Assembly (NCBI RefSeq): GCF_037975245.1
Contig: NC_092580.1
Coordinates: forward strand, 8,158,501 to 8,222,500
Length of the DNA stretch: 64,000 nucleotides
From: Apostichopus japonicus
Lineage: Eukaryota > Echinodermata > Holothuroidea > Aspidochirotida > Stichopodidae
Direction: 5' to 3'
The notes beneath the pieces are model-generated. The model was not told the DNA's origin and made no database searches. It saw only the letters and a list, made by a program, of their open reading frames with translations. Positions within the stretch are counted from its first letter, which is position 1. Every line of letters starts with the position of its first letter. This document shows positions 38,047 to 48,267 of the stretch, in pieces. The position numbers were made by a program, and so were the translations under genes.

Positions 38047-39803
38047 GTTGACTTCTGATTGTGGCACCTCAGTTTCACCGAAACAAGGGTATAGGCCTAC
38101 GTCAGTACAAGGAAATATTGTATAAACTAAAGGCTGTAACAAGAAGTATTTACGCTTAACTTAATGATACTTGTTAGGCCAGGTTTAGGCCTAACATTAT
38201 TAGACCAGAGATCGGCTCAACAAAAGTTTTGACTATGTTAGTTCGTATTAGCCTTTTTGCTTTTATATTTGACACAGCTGCTCAGTTAATGATAGGACAT
38301 TGTACACAGTTCGTGCTATGCTAGCGAAACTGACACTGGGTTACAACACAGAATCAGCAACAACGATAGGCTGGGGCCCTACTGTGTTATGGTTACTGCG
38401 AAAATTTATGCGAAGTTAGGCTTCGGATCGTAGGCTACTTTAGGCGAAGTTGGCCATAGGTTTTAGAGCAGGCCTATAAGGAAATGCAAATCTCTGTCCC
38501 AAACTTTCACAGCAGAGCTTTCGACGCTGCGTCCTTCCGTACATTTAACACTTTGTCTATAACAAATTGTTCCAATAAAGTTTACTGATCTGGTGTGCTG
38601 ACGGACCCAAGTTTGATCGTTCTCGTTACTATTACTATGACACACATAATCATATGATATAGCCTACACATGTGTACAGCAGAGGCATAGGTCAACACTG
38701 TAGAATTGGCAACATCAAAGTTTGAAATACCAGTTTCACGCATGCGCAGTATCTGCCAAAGCAGCATTGTGTCTTGGCATGCCATATAATAGTACAACAA
38801 TTTAGGCTAGATCATAGAAATTTACCTACTTCAATTTCTCTGAGCTAGATAAATAATACGACTGGACATTAATCCATTAACTTAGTTCAGAAAGTTACGT
38901 TGTTTTGACTATCGTGTGTAGGTAAGTCGCTCTCAAAAAATAGGCAACGTTAATAGCAATCGAAAACTCACACTTAGAAGTTAGATTACACCTCTAAACA
39001 ATCTAACACGCCTAACTGAGATCAAACGTAGAAATAATGATGTTTAGCCATTCAGACTGGGTGTTACTACAACTGTATAAGGACGAGTTTTGCGAGAAAA
39101 AAAAGACACAGTGAAACTAATGTGCTTAAAGTTATTGGAAGACGTTACCTTACAATTATTTTCTTTCTAACGATGAGATCCTACTTTCATCAATTTTAAT
39201 ATCCTTTATTTCCTCTCTTAAAGGCATTGAAGACTCGCACCAAACCGCGTGCGGACATCAGAAAAAGTTAACTTTCTGTTGCTCGTAAGTGACGTTTTGT
39301 TCGTGTCGCTACAAAATGCAGACAGTATTGAAATGTGATACCTTAATTGTTATCTTTAGCTGGACGTGAGATGTCCATCGCTGCATCCTTTGTACACTGC
39401 TGTGGGTATTGACCGTAGCTGTATGTACTAACTATACACTAGTGTCTAATTACCAACGGTAGCCAGCTGTGCGTGTATTTTCTGGGATCGATGGTACTGT
39501 TTAACACTTCTGTTACACCTCATTCGAAACTAGGTCAAATTACCATTACAATTTATACCCTGACATTCTGTTGTGTGTTGAGGATGCTGCATACCATCAA
39601 TTTCAGTGATTCCTGGTACTACTACTGTACTGGGAGACAAGGTTAAGCTGTAAGTGTAGAGGACCGCGAGGGGGGTGGAGGGGGGGTAGGAGGATGGAGT
39701 GGAAAATGGAAGAGGTAGATAAAATTCATTACACAAGAATCATAACGATATTTTCCACTTCCTTCCCAGCTACCAAACTAGATTCATCTGTTATACCCAG
39801 AAA
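38047..39803. promoter_or_regulatory. Divergent intergenic region between POC1 and CCNQ
   Basis: The 1.76 kb between the two start codons must hold both promoters, since POC1 runs left and CCNQ runs right. I see no TATA box placed convincingly. TAGGCCTA-type motifs are frequent from 37600 to 38460. From 39221 the sequence TTAAAGGCATTGAAGACTCG looks like one end of a dispersed repeat, without a visible partner end. Short 5' non-coding exons for both genes are likely here but cannot be fixed. Confidence 0.5.
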
Positions 39804-42800
39804 ATGGCTGTGGCTGGTCCCAGTGCCACCTCATCAGGCCTTCAAGACAAATTAACAAAGTCTTTCATACCAACCATCAAAAGGCTTCACTTTAAAGTAG
39901 TTCAGTACATGATGGAGGCATGTATAAAGTTACAGCTAGATTCAACCACAAGTGCTTCAGCTTGTACCATTTATCACCGCTTTTTTTCCCGATGTCAGGC
40001 TCAGGATTACGATCCGTATTTGATCGGTGCTACTGCTATTTACTTGGCAACAAAAGTCGAGGAACAATTTTGTAAGCTGCGGGACATTATAAATGTATGC
40101 TATAGGTAAGGATTCATTCAAGATGTTGGCCATAACCTCTAAAGGGGAATACTTTGTGCTTCAGAGTGTACAGAAGGTCCCAAAGATAAACTAGCTGTAT
40201 GGTAGTTACCAGGTGGTAATGTTGTTGATAGTGTTAACATGTTTATGAGACCTAACACACATTACCCTTGTCTTGCTTTCTATACAATCACAGGGCATAG
40301 CGCAGCGTTCAAATTGTGTATTGAAGTTTGGAAAGCTCTCATTGTTTGTCACTTATAAATTGATGTGGTCCCTGTTTACAAAACTGCTATACATCTTGGC
40401 AATTTGCCCATTTTGCAAGGCAATCCCCAAAATTATTCCCCAAGTCACAGCATTTGGCAGTCAGTTTACTACTTGTACTGAAAGTAAGAACAAACATCAC
40501 AATTTCATCACAATTACAAAGTTTTACTTGTCTTTTTCCTCTTAGAATCCTGCATCCAAATGAAAAACCGCTAGAGATTGGAAAACTGTACTGGGATTTA
40601 CGAGACAGCATGGTACACTGTGAACTTTTCCTAATTCGAACACTTGGTTTTAATCCAAGGGCAAGTGATCTACCCCACAAATATCTTGTCCATTACTTGA
40701 AATCACTTCAGAGTTGGATTGACAGAGACACCTGGAACACAGTACCTCTATGTGACTTGGCCTGGGGATTTCTAAGAGACAGTTACCATGTCGATTTGTG
40801 TCTCAGAACTAAACCACAGCATTTAGCAATCGCCTGCATTTACTTTTCCATGGAGGTTTATTGTGTTCAAGTGCCATACAACGACGTGGCCAAAATTCCA
40901 TGGTGGAAGGTACGTATATAAATGTCTTTCATGTTTTCAATCTGTCTGAGCATGACAAAGAAATGCAGTGAAAGATTCATTATCCTTGTAATATTCATCA
41001 CTAATATTACATGGTAACATGGTCGCTGTTCGACAGCAGACCGCACTTCATCTCGCTGTGATCCGTTTTGTATTTACGTTATAAAATCACGTCCTGGCAG
41101 TTATTATTTCCTACAAACTTGATAGTGAGTGCTCCTGAAGTCCCTACCCGTCAATACTGAGCAAAATTGTGACTGATTGTACTCGAAATAAACGAGGAAC
41201 TTCATGGACTTAGCCGGGTGATTCAGCTCGTTTCGTGGAACTGGTACATACAGTGTTTGTGAGTAATATTTTGTTCAGCTGGCGATCTAGCCTATACCCA
41301 ATATATGGATACAGTACTGTTCTTTGTCATGTGGATGCTCATTATATTGGCATCATTCCGCCAAACTGGCGCTGTGAACACGAACCAGGACATATTACGG
41401 TATTCAGCCTACGAATTGAAATCCCTACGACCAGGGAGATCGAACCAGCACAAGATATTCGATTTGCCAAAGGAAATGCGACCACGCCAGCGGGGACACC
41501 GTTCTGGGGTAAGATTAAGAGCTTACAGGCGCTCGAACAAACCATTTCTACCTATCGTGACTGTGGCGAATACCCGCTCCCTCTGTAATAAACTTGACGA
41601 ATTGCAAGCTAGTACACGGTATCTACATAACTATAGAAACTCTTCCATCCTATGTTTCTCAGAAACTTGGTTCCATCATGATATGACGAATTTGGGGGTA
41701 GATGGATTTCATTTGTACCGGGCAGATCGTACCCCAGAATCCCTGAAAGAGAGAGGGGGAGGCGTGTGTGCTTTCATTAACAATAAGTGGTGTAGTCCCA
41801 ACAACGTACACATCAAAGAAACACTTTGCACACCAGACATTGAGCTACTGGCTTTGACAATCCGCCCATTCTACCTCCCACGAGAGTTCCCAGCCATCCA
41901 CATTAACGTTGTGTATATTCCACCATCAGCCAACGTTGAAACAGCTCACGCAATACTGATCGGGTTAATTGCTGAACAACAAACCAAATCCCCAGACGCA
42001 GTAAGCCTCATTACTGGTGACTTCAACAACTGTCAAGATGGTTTCTATGGATACACGCAGTATGTAAACAGAGCCACGCGAGGGAATAATATGCTGGACT
42101 TATTCTATTGTTCGATAAAAGACGCTTATAAGCCGACTTTCCATCCACCCCTTGGCAATTCAGACCATGATGTAATCACCTTATACCCAACCTACAGACC
42201 AGTGCTCCGACAGAGTAAGCCGATCAAGAAAACAAGTGAAGTCTGGAACCAGGCGGTCCAGGAACGCCTGCAGGACTGCTTCGAAGAGACTGATTGGGAC
42301 TTGTTTATGAACAACTGTAAAGATATCGATGAACTCACAGACACTGTTGGTGAATATATTAACTTTTGTAAAGGCATCGTAGTTGAAAAGAAATGGGTGA
42401 CACTCTATCCAAACAACAAACCATGGGTAACGTCAGAACTGAAAGCTGTTATCAACGAGAAGAAAACTTGCTTCAGAGAAGGTGATCGAGATAAACTGAG
42501 AACGGTGAACCGGAAATTAGATGGTGAAATACGGAAGGCCAAGGATAGATACAAGGACAAAATAGAAAGTCATTTCAAATCAAATGACACTAGCATGGTA
42601 TGGAAAGGCATGAAAAGCGTGACTGGGTGGGAAAACCATAAAACCAATGATATCACTGTAGACAATATAACATCTGACAACATGCCTGATGTTTTGAACA
42701 AGTTTTATGCTAGGTTTGATAACCATGAATTTTCAGCAGAGCTTCGGCGTGCCTCTCATAGACTAGATGGTTTTTGTCAATCTGAAAGAATAGAGTTTAC

Positions 42801-44732
42801 CCGTGGTGAAGTCTCCCGGGAATTGAGGCGGGTCAAACCTGGCAAGGCCTCTGGACCAGATGGTATTAATGGTAAAGTCCTCAAAATGTGTCATGAACAG
42901 CTCTCTTACATTTATCATCATATTTTTAACATGTCTCTACTCACTCATCATGTCCCAGTCTCCTGGAAAACTTCCCACTTGGTGCCAATCCCTAAAAAAT
43001 CTGCCTTTAGTGTTTTAAATGACTTAAGACCAGTGGCACTCACCTCGATCCCCATGAAAATCTTGGAACGTCTCGTACTTTCACGATTGCGCCCCCAAAT
43101 TCTTGATCATGAGGATCCCCTGCAGTTTGCGTACAGGGAAAAGCGCTCTGTGGAAGATGCAATCTTGTTTTTTGTTGACTCCATGTATAGGCACTTGGAT
43201 AGTCCTGGTAATTTTGCTAGAGTCCTATTTGTAGATTTTTCATCTGCATTCAACACCATCCTTCCACACATCTTAGTTGACAAAATGTGTGGTTATGGAA
43301 TCAACTATAATCTGACAAAGTGGGTGTTGGACTTCCTGACAAATAGGACACAGAGAGTATTTGTGAATGGCAGAGTTTCTAGCGATATTGTGATGAATAC
43401 TGGTGCCCCACAAGGTTGTGTTTTATCACCCGTTCTTTTCACCCTCTATACCTCTGACTGTCGCAGCACACAACCCAACACGCATATTGTTAAATTTGCT
43501 GACGACACATGCATTTTAGGTCTTATTGAGAAGAGTGGTGACGAAACCGGGTATAGGCATGAAATATCCACCTTTACGAACTGGTGTGGCGAAAACAGAT
43601 TACAACTGAATGTGTCTAAAACAAAGGAGCTTGTTGTTGATTTCCGGCGTAGGGGGCACCAACTAGAGAGAATTGAAATTAGGAACGAGCCAGTAGAACA
43701 AGTCCATTCTTATAAGTATCTGGGAGTTTTCATTACTGATAAATTGGAGTGGGGTGAACATGTGAATACTGTTCTGGCCAAAACTAATCAACGTATGTTC
43801 TTTCTACGGAAGCTCAATTTATTCAGACTAGACCCCTCTCTCATTTCTTTGTTCTACAATGCGGCCATCGAGACCATTATTACATTCTGCTTGGCTGCAT
43901 GGGGTGGCAATACGACCGCTAGAGACATGGCTAAGATTAATACACTTGTTAGAAAAGCGAGGCGAGTTTGCCGGTCTGATGATCTCAGATCAGTAGATGA
44001 GCTGCTTGTCAGGGTAACTAAAAGAAATATTATGTCAATTACGTCGTCGGAACATCCTCTAGGAAATCAGGTTGATTATAGCAGTCGAACTGGCAGGCCA
44101 ATTGTCATCAGATGCCGGACAGAAAGATACAGACGTTCGTTCTTGCCAAGGGCCATTCTTAGTCTTGCCAACGAGTTTTGTAGGAAATAAGGTTTTTTAC
44201 TATATGCCAGTACATGAATTTTTATTGTCTTAAGAAATGTATATATTATAAATCTTATGTTTTGATGTATTTTTGACTGTTTTATGTATGTTATACTGAG
44301 ATGGAGTGAACTCCAATTCCTTTTATGGTCAATAAAGATTCTTATATCTTATATATCTCTTATATCTTACTTACTGTACAACTACAAGAACCCTGGCTAG
44401 AAGACTGAATGCATATGACTGTATAATTACACTCTAATGTGAAGTAGCTGTGTGTATGTGATCCTTACAAAAGATTGATTATCTGATAAAATTGTTCATG
44501 TTCAAATTAACCTGTAATAAGATGTTTACTTACCAGAGTTAGGATGTTGCTTTCATCTCTCAGATGATTTTATCTTTTCTTCCTTGCGCAGGTTTTCTGT
44601 GAGGACATTAAGTTGGTGCGAATTGAAGCGATCATATCAGAACTAATTGATATGTATGATATGGAAACCAAATTCAAACCTTCAATAGCTGCATCCAACA
44701 GCCGAACAAAAGGCAAGCTAACAAGTAGCTAA
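39804..44732 (+). CDS. CCNQ: Cyclin-Q (FAM58A-type cyclin, CDK10 partner)
   Basis: Three exons: 39804-40105, 40546-40909, 44592-44732; phases 2 and 0 agree; 268 aa (human ~248). In vertebrates cyclin-Q (cyclin M) activates CDK10. Family identity rests on shared strings with my recollection of the human protein: ACTIYHRFF, YDPYLIGA, KVEEQ at 84-88, RDIINV, the segment WDLRDSMVHCELFLIRTLGF, PHKYLVHYLKSLQSW and LRDSYH, ending in PWWKVF and an ELIDMYDMET segment. The first cyclin box spans about 28-130 and the second about 140-240. The last ~20 residues are a Ser/Lys-rich tail. Intron 2 (3.7 kb) is occupied almost wholly by a full LINE in the same direction. A poly-A signal is at 45067. Confidence 0.95.
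41010..44370 (+). mobile_element. Rex1/Babar-like LINE, probably near full length, in CCNQ intron 2
   Basis: A non-LTR element built around one long intact ORF (41305-44190). After the stop there is a short 3' UTR with AATAAAGATTCTTATA, then imperfect TCTTATA repeats to about 44370, which replace a poly-A tail. The 5' edge near 41010 is a guess from where the sequence character changes. No target-site duplication is obvious. Sense orientation inside an intron means its poly-A signal could act on CCNQ transcripts. Confidence 0.85.
41305..44190 (+). CDS. LINE ORF2: apurinic-type endonuclease plus reverse transcriptase (961 aa)
   Basis: Uninterrupted 961-codon frame. The N-terminal endonuclease shows VANTRSLCNKLDEL, CFSETWF (Glu120), RGGGVCAF, VVYIPPS, GDFN (Asp239) and LGNSDHDV, so every catalytic motif is in place. 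The reverse transcriptase shows VPIPKK, LRPVALTS, FVDFSSAFNTI (motif A), GAPQGCVLSPVLFTLYT (motif B), KFADDT with Asp733-Asp734 (motif C), LNVSKTKELVVDF (D) and YKYLGVFI (E). The combination of RGHRSGVRLR before the endonuclease with the RT motifs resembles Rex1/Babar elements of the CR1 group; the clade is my reading by eye. An earlier start is possible, since a second frame from 41235 overlaps. Confidence 0.93.
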   Translation: MDTVLFFVMWMLIILASFRQTGAVNTNQDILRYSAYELKSLRPGRSNQHKIFDLPKEMRPRQRGHRSGVRLRAYRRSNKPFLPIVTVANTRSLCNKLDELQASTRYLHNYRNSSILCFSETWFHHDMTNLGVDGFHLYRADRTPESLKERGGGVCAFINNKWCSPNNVHIKETLCTPDIELLALTIRPFYLPREFPAIHINVVYIPPSANVETAHAILIGLIAEQQTKSPDAVSLITGDFNNCQDGFYGYTQYVNRATRGNNMLDLFYCSIKDAYKPTFHPPLGNSDHDVITLYPTYRPVLRQSKPIKKTSEVWNQAVQERLQDCFEETDWDLFMNNCKDIDELTDTVGEYINFCKGIVVEKKWVTLYPNNKPWVTSELKAVINEKKTCFREGDRDKLRTVNRKLDGEIRKAKDRYKDKIESHFKSNDTSMVWKGMKSVTGWENHKTNDITVDNITSDNMPDVLNKFYARFDNHEFSAELRRASHRLDGFCQSERIEFTRGEVSRELRRVKPGKASGPDGINGKVLKMCHEQLSYIYHHIFNMSLLTHHVPVSWKTSHLVPIPKKSAFSVLNDLRPVALTSIPMKILERLVLSRLRPQILDHEDPLQFAYREKRSVEDAILFFVDSMYRHLDSPGNFARVLFVDFSSAFNTILPHILVDKMCGYGINYNLTKWVLDFLTNRTQRVFVNGRVSSDIVMNTGAPQGCVLSPVLFTLYTSDCRSTQPNTHIVKFADDTCILGLIEKSGDETGYRHEISTFTNWCGENRLQLNVSKTKELVVDFRRRGHQLERIEIRNEPVEQVHSYKYLGVFITDKLEWGEHVNTVLAKTNQRMFFLRKLNLFRLDPSLISLFYNAAIETIITFCLAAWGGNTTARDMAKINTLVRKARRVCRSDDLRSVDELLVRVTKRNIMSITSSEHPLGNQVDYSSRTGRPIVIRCRTERYRRSFLPRAILSLANEFCRK

Positions 44733-45900
44733 GCATGTAGCCAATGTCTACACTAGTAATACAGCCAAGAAAGAAACACTAAGGGGTAAGGGGGGGGGAT
44801 GAAAAGAGAAGTGCATACATTACTCATTTATAGTCATGCACCCTTTGACTAACCAAACAGTTTCCTTGAAAAGAATGTCAAAACTTTAACCCGAGGAAGG
44901 AATGGAATTATCAGATGACAAAGGATGCTCACCAGTTTTCAGCAATGATCGATCATAATTTAATAGCAGAAAAAACCAGTGACTAGCAAGATTGTTGAGA
45001 TCAGATCTACTTATATTCAGGGAATTACTCCTCCCTCTTATTGATCATTCCATGTTACTGATCATCAATAAAACAATAGAAATCAAGGAATAAAGGATTA
45101 ATCTACAATGAAATCAATGTCTTTTTGTCTTTATTGAACCATCTGTCTGAAAGTACCACTATCACATAGAAAGATGTCAAATAAGGAGTACTTGTTTACT
45201 GATGATAAGAAAAAGTCACCCAACTTTAACCGGTACAATTCAATGGTCGAATCCACTTGTTCACATTGAACCCAAAGACACTTAAGCTCACAGCAATCCA
45301 ACTGTATTTAAGTCAGTCAGCTAGGAATTCTTCATAACCACTTGCTATTCCAAATCCTTCATCAATAATTAAAACTAGAGCACCAATGGTGCAGAAGCTC
45401 ATACCTTTTAGAACTTAAAAATGTAGGGCCCACAAAACCAATTTTGGGCCCATGAGGGATACCCCCCCCCCCTCCATTAGCAGAATCCTGGCCACACCAC
45501 TGGCTATAATTCCTATTTTCCCCTTTAAATCCTATTTTACCCACTCTCTCAAACAATACCACTGACCTACCCTATTAAACTTTCTCCCCTCTGCCTTAGC
45601 AGACATATCAAGCACTCCCTACAGGGCATAACTTCACAAGCTGCCTACATACCTCAGGCTCAAAGACTTCTAAGAATCAGCAAGTGCTGATTGGCTATAG
45701 GGCTCTCATGCTTACAGGGTCAACAGTTAATAACAACTCCCAGTCCTGCTTTAATTCCACTAACAGCCTTTGCAGAGCTTAACCACAAATGTAAACAAAC
45801 ACTGCAGAACACTGGGAGACAAATTAAAGGAGCTTTGGCAAAAAGTGAAGGCTCAGATTTTTTTAAACAATGGGGATTAATTGTAATTAATTAACTTTTG
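44733..45900. other. CCNQ 3' UTR and flank
   Basis: After the TAA at 44730-44732, AATAAA at 45067-45072 and a second AATAAA at about 45090 are the likely poly-A signals. Near 45420-45510 a C-run and GGCCACACCACTGG look like one end of a MITE, but no partner end was found. No gene is seen. Confidence 0.5.
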
Positions 45901-46545
45901 ACCAAAAATTTTTAGGCATCACCTTATTCATACACAATCCAACAATCATCAGTTCAACTTTGAATATGGTCCATCAAAATCTTGAGGAGATTGAGATATT
46001 TGAAAATATTACAGAGAATGACCCCCGATGACCCCCTAAATGACCTTTGACCTCAATTTTCCGAACACCCCTGTAACTCTCATCCCGAGGAACATTGTGA
46101 CCAAGTTTCATTATAATTGGCCATACACTGTACGAACAGGAGCAATTTGAAAATATAGGGCCGCAGCCCGGGCCACAAAAGACCCCTACTTGATCTTTGA
46201 TCTCAAATTCATGAACACCCTGAAGGTAAAACTACCATAGTACTATCGTGACAAACCCTCAACATTGTACCATGGAATCTGTAGGAGAAGAAGCATTTTG
46301 CGTATTTCCACAAAATGGCCCATTATGGCCCACAGGTGACCTTTGACCCCAAATTTTGGATCATCTCTGATGGACCTATACCTAATGGTCCATGTGTCCA
46401 AGTTTCATGAAATTCCATCAAACACTGTGCGAGTGGGAGCGGTTTTACCAATTGTTGACGGATAGAGTGATAGAATGATAGAGTGATAGACGCTGCACTG
46501 TAACAATAGCTCACACCAGCATGCTGGTATGAGCTAAAAACAAGA
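45901..46545. repeat. Dispersed repeat with internal TGACCTTTGACC units and terminal palindrome
   Basis: Three related blocks of roughly 130-190 bp each pair a TGACCTTTGACCTC-like start with AAGTTTCAT and GAGCGG/GAGCAA motifs. A GATAGAGTGATAGA run and a 28-bp palindrome (46508-46535) close it. The layout matches a repeat type common in marine invertebrate genomes, but I cannot name its class. It codes for nothing. Confidence 0.7.
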
Positions 46546-47459
46546 AACGAGCAGTGATTCCTTGCCACATTTTTATAAGTGACCGTTTCATGAAACAATG
46601 CACACCAATGCACACCAGACATTCAAGATGTGTGCAGTTTTGAATGATAAGCAAGGTTCTTACACCTGTCTCAGGTTTATCCATGCTTTACATACAAAGT
46701 GACAAAAACCAATGGCTTTCTTGTATGGTGGTAATCATAATACAAAAGCAATAGCAACAAAAACAACTGTTACTTCTCCCTTAGGCTCCTCACATACAGG
46801 ATTACCTTATAGGTTGGAATATTTACTCCTACAAAAACTTAACAGTCCACAATGTGACATCCTTGTTTAATCTTCTGCACTAAACAAGTTACTAAGTTTA
46901 TTAACAACCATCATTTAAATGCCAACTGTTTTGAGATACAACCTTATCACCAGTGAATTTCACAATAATGTCTATCACATGATTCCATTCCCCCCCCCCC
47001 TTCAATATAAATTGACTAAGGCTCAAATTTGTTTATGAATCATTCTACTAGGACATTAATCATCCCACGTTTTACATGTTTATAAATTTATATGGCTTAC
47101 TGTTAAACACATCTTAATGTAACCTTGATACAGACTTTGGGTTACATCATTTTACAACATGAATGTGAATATACCAATACTGGAACACATGGCACCACAG
47201 ACGCTAATAAGAGCTCTAATTTACCACTTTTTTTAAAGGTCTACCATACTCTACAGTTGTTACTTTTATATACAAAGTATTGCACCTAGAATGATAAAAT
47301 GAGCTGTTAATTGCAAAGCTAACTTTCCTATCTGTGTGGGACAATGTTCCTGATTTTAGACTCATTTGTAGTTGGAGTAATTTTACAGTTATTAGTATTA
47401 GCCCCAAATATGCTAGAAAGTCAAATAATGGTCACTCAGGCTCAAACTGTAACAAGCAT

Positions 47460-47790
47460 TTTACTACCTAACAGTACTATTACTCACTGAGAGTGTAGCC
47501 ACACCCTAACAGTACTATTACACACTGAGAGTGTAGCCACATAGAACTGTTTAGTGGCTAGATAGTTATACTACCACCCTAACAGTACTATTACTCACTG
47601 AGAGAGTAGCCACATAGAACTGTTTAGTGGCTAGATAGTTATACTACCACCCTAACAGTACTATTACTCACTGAGAGAGTAGCCACATAGAACTGTTAGT
47701 GGCTAGATAGTTATACTACCACCCTAACAGTACTATTACTCACTGAGAGTGTAGCCACATAGAACTGTTTAGTGGCTAGATAGTTATTTC
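47460..47790. repeat. 73-bp minisatellite, about 4.4 copies
   Basis: CCCTAACAGTACTATTACTC starts successive units at 47504, 47577, 47650 and 47722, with a shortened first unit near 47467. The copies are nearly identical, which suggests recent expansion. It lies in the tail-to-tail region downstream of RPP14 and CCNQ. Confidence 0.93.
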
Positions 47791-48267
47791 TGGAGGTCGG
47801 TCACAGCTATGCCAAAGTCCAATGCAACATCAAACATAGCTTTAAAACAATGCACATACTACTACTGAAATAGTACAAATGACTTTGTAACACTATTCTC
47901 ACTGAGACTAAAGTCACTCAGGTAACCTTCCTAAATACTGGTCCAGTGGTCTTTACCAATCCTGATGATACTTCCTAATATCAATGCTTCTTTCAGTCTG
48001 CAAACACATTCTTGATGACCAATTGCTTTACCATCAAATTAACTGATCCAACAATCCCTACCAATCCTGTTCTACTCATTCTACAACTTCACAATCTCTC
48101 ATATTCTCCTGGTTGATCCAAGACATCTCACACTGCTGGTACTGCTACCACAGATTCACGCCCTGGTCTTGGCCAATCACTCTCAACATTGCTTGGCCAA
48201 GAAGCCAGATTTCGTCAGTAGTGTTGTCATACGCTGCGCACACAGGACACATGCTTTGTTCTCCAAG

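Noticed and set aside
39221-39300. TTAAAGGCATTGAAGACTCG as a piggyBac-like MITE end
   Set aside because: No partner end or TTAA on the far side was found, so I noted it only within the intergenic entry.
41235-41588. 117-codon frame before the LINE ORF
   Set aside because: It overlaps the 961-codon ORF in another frame and shows no ORF1 motif such as a zinc knuckle.
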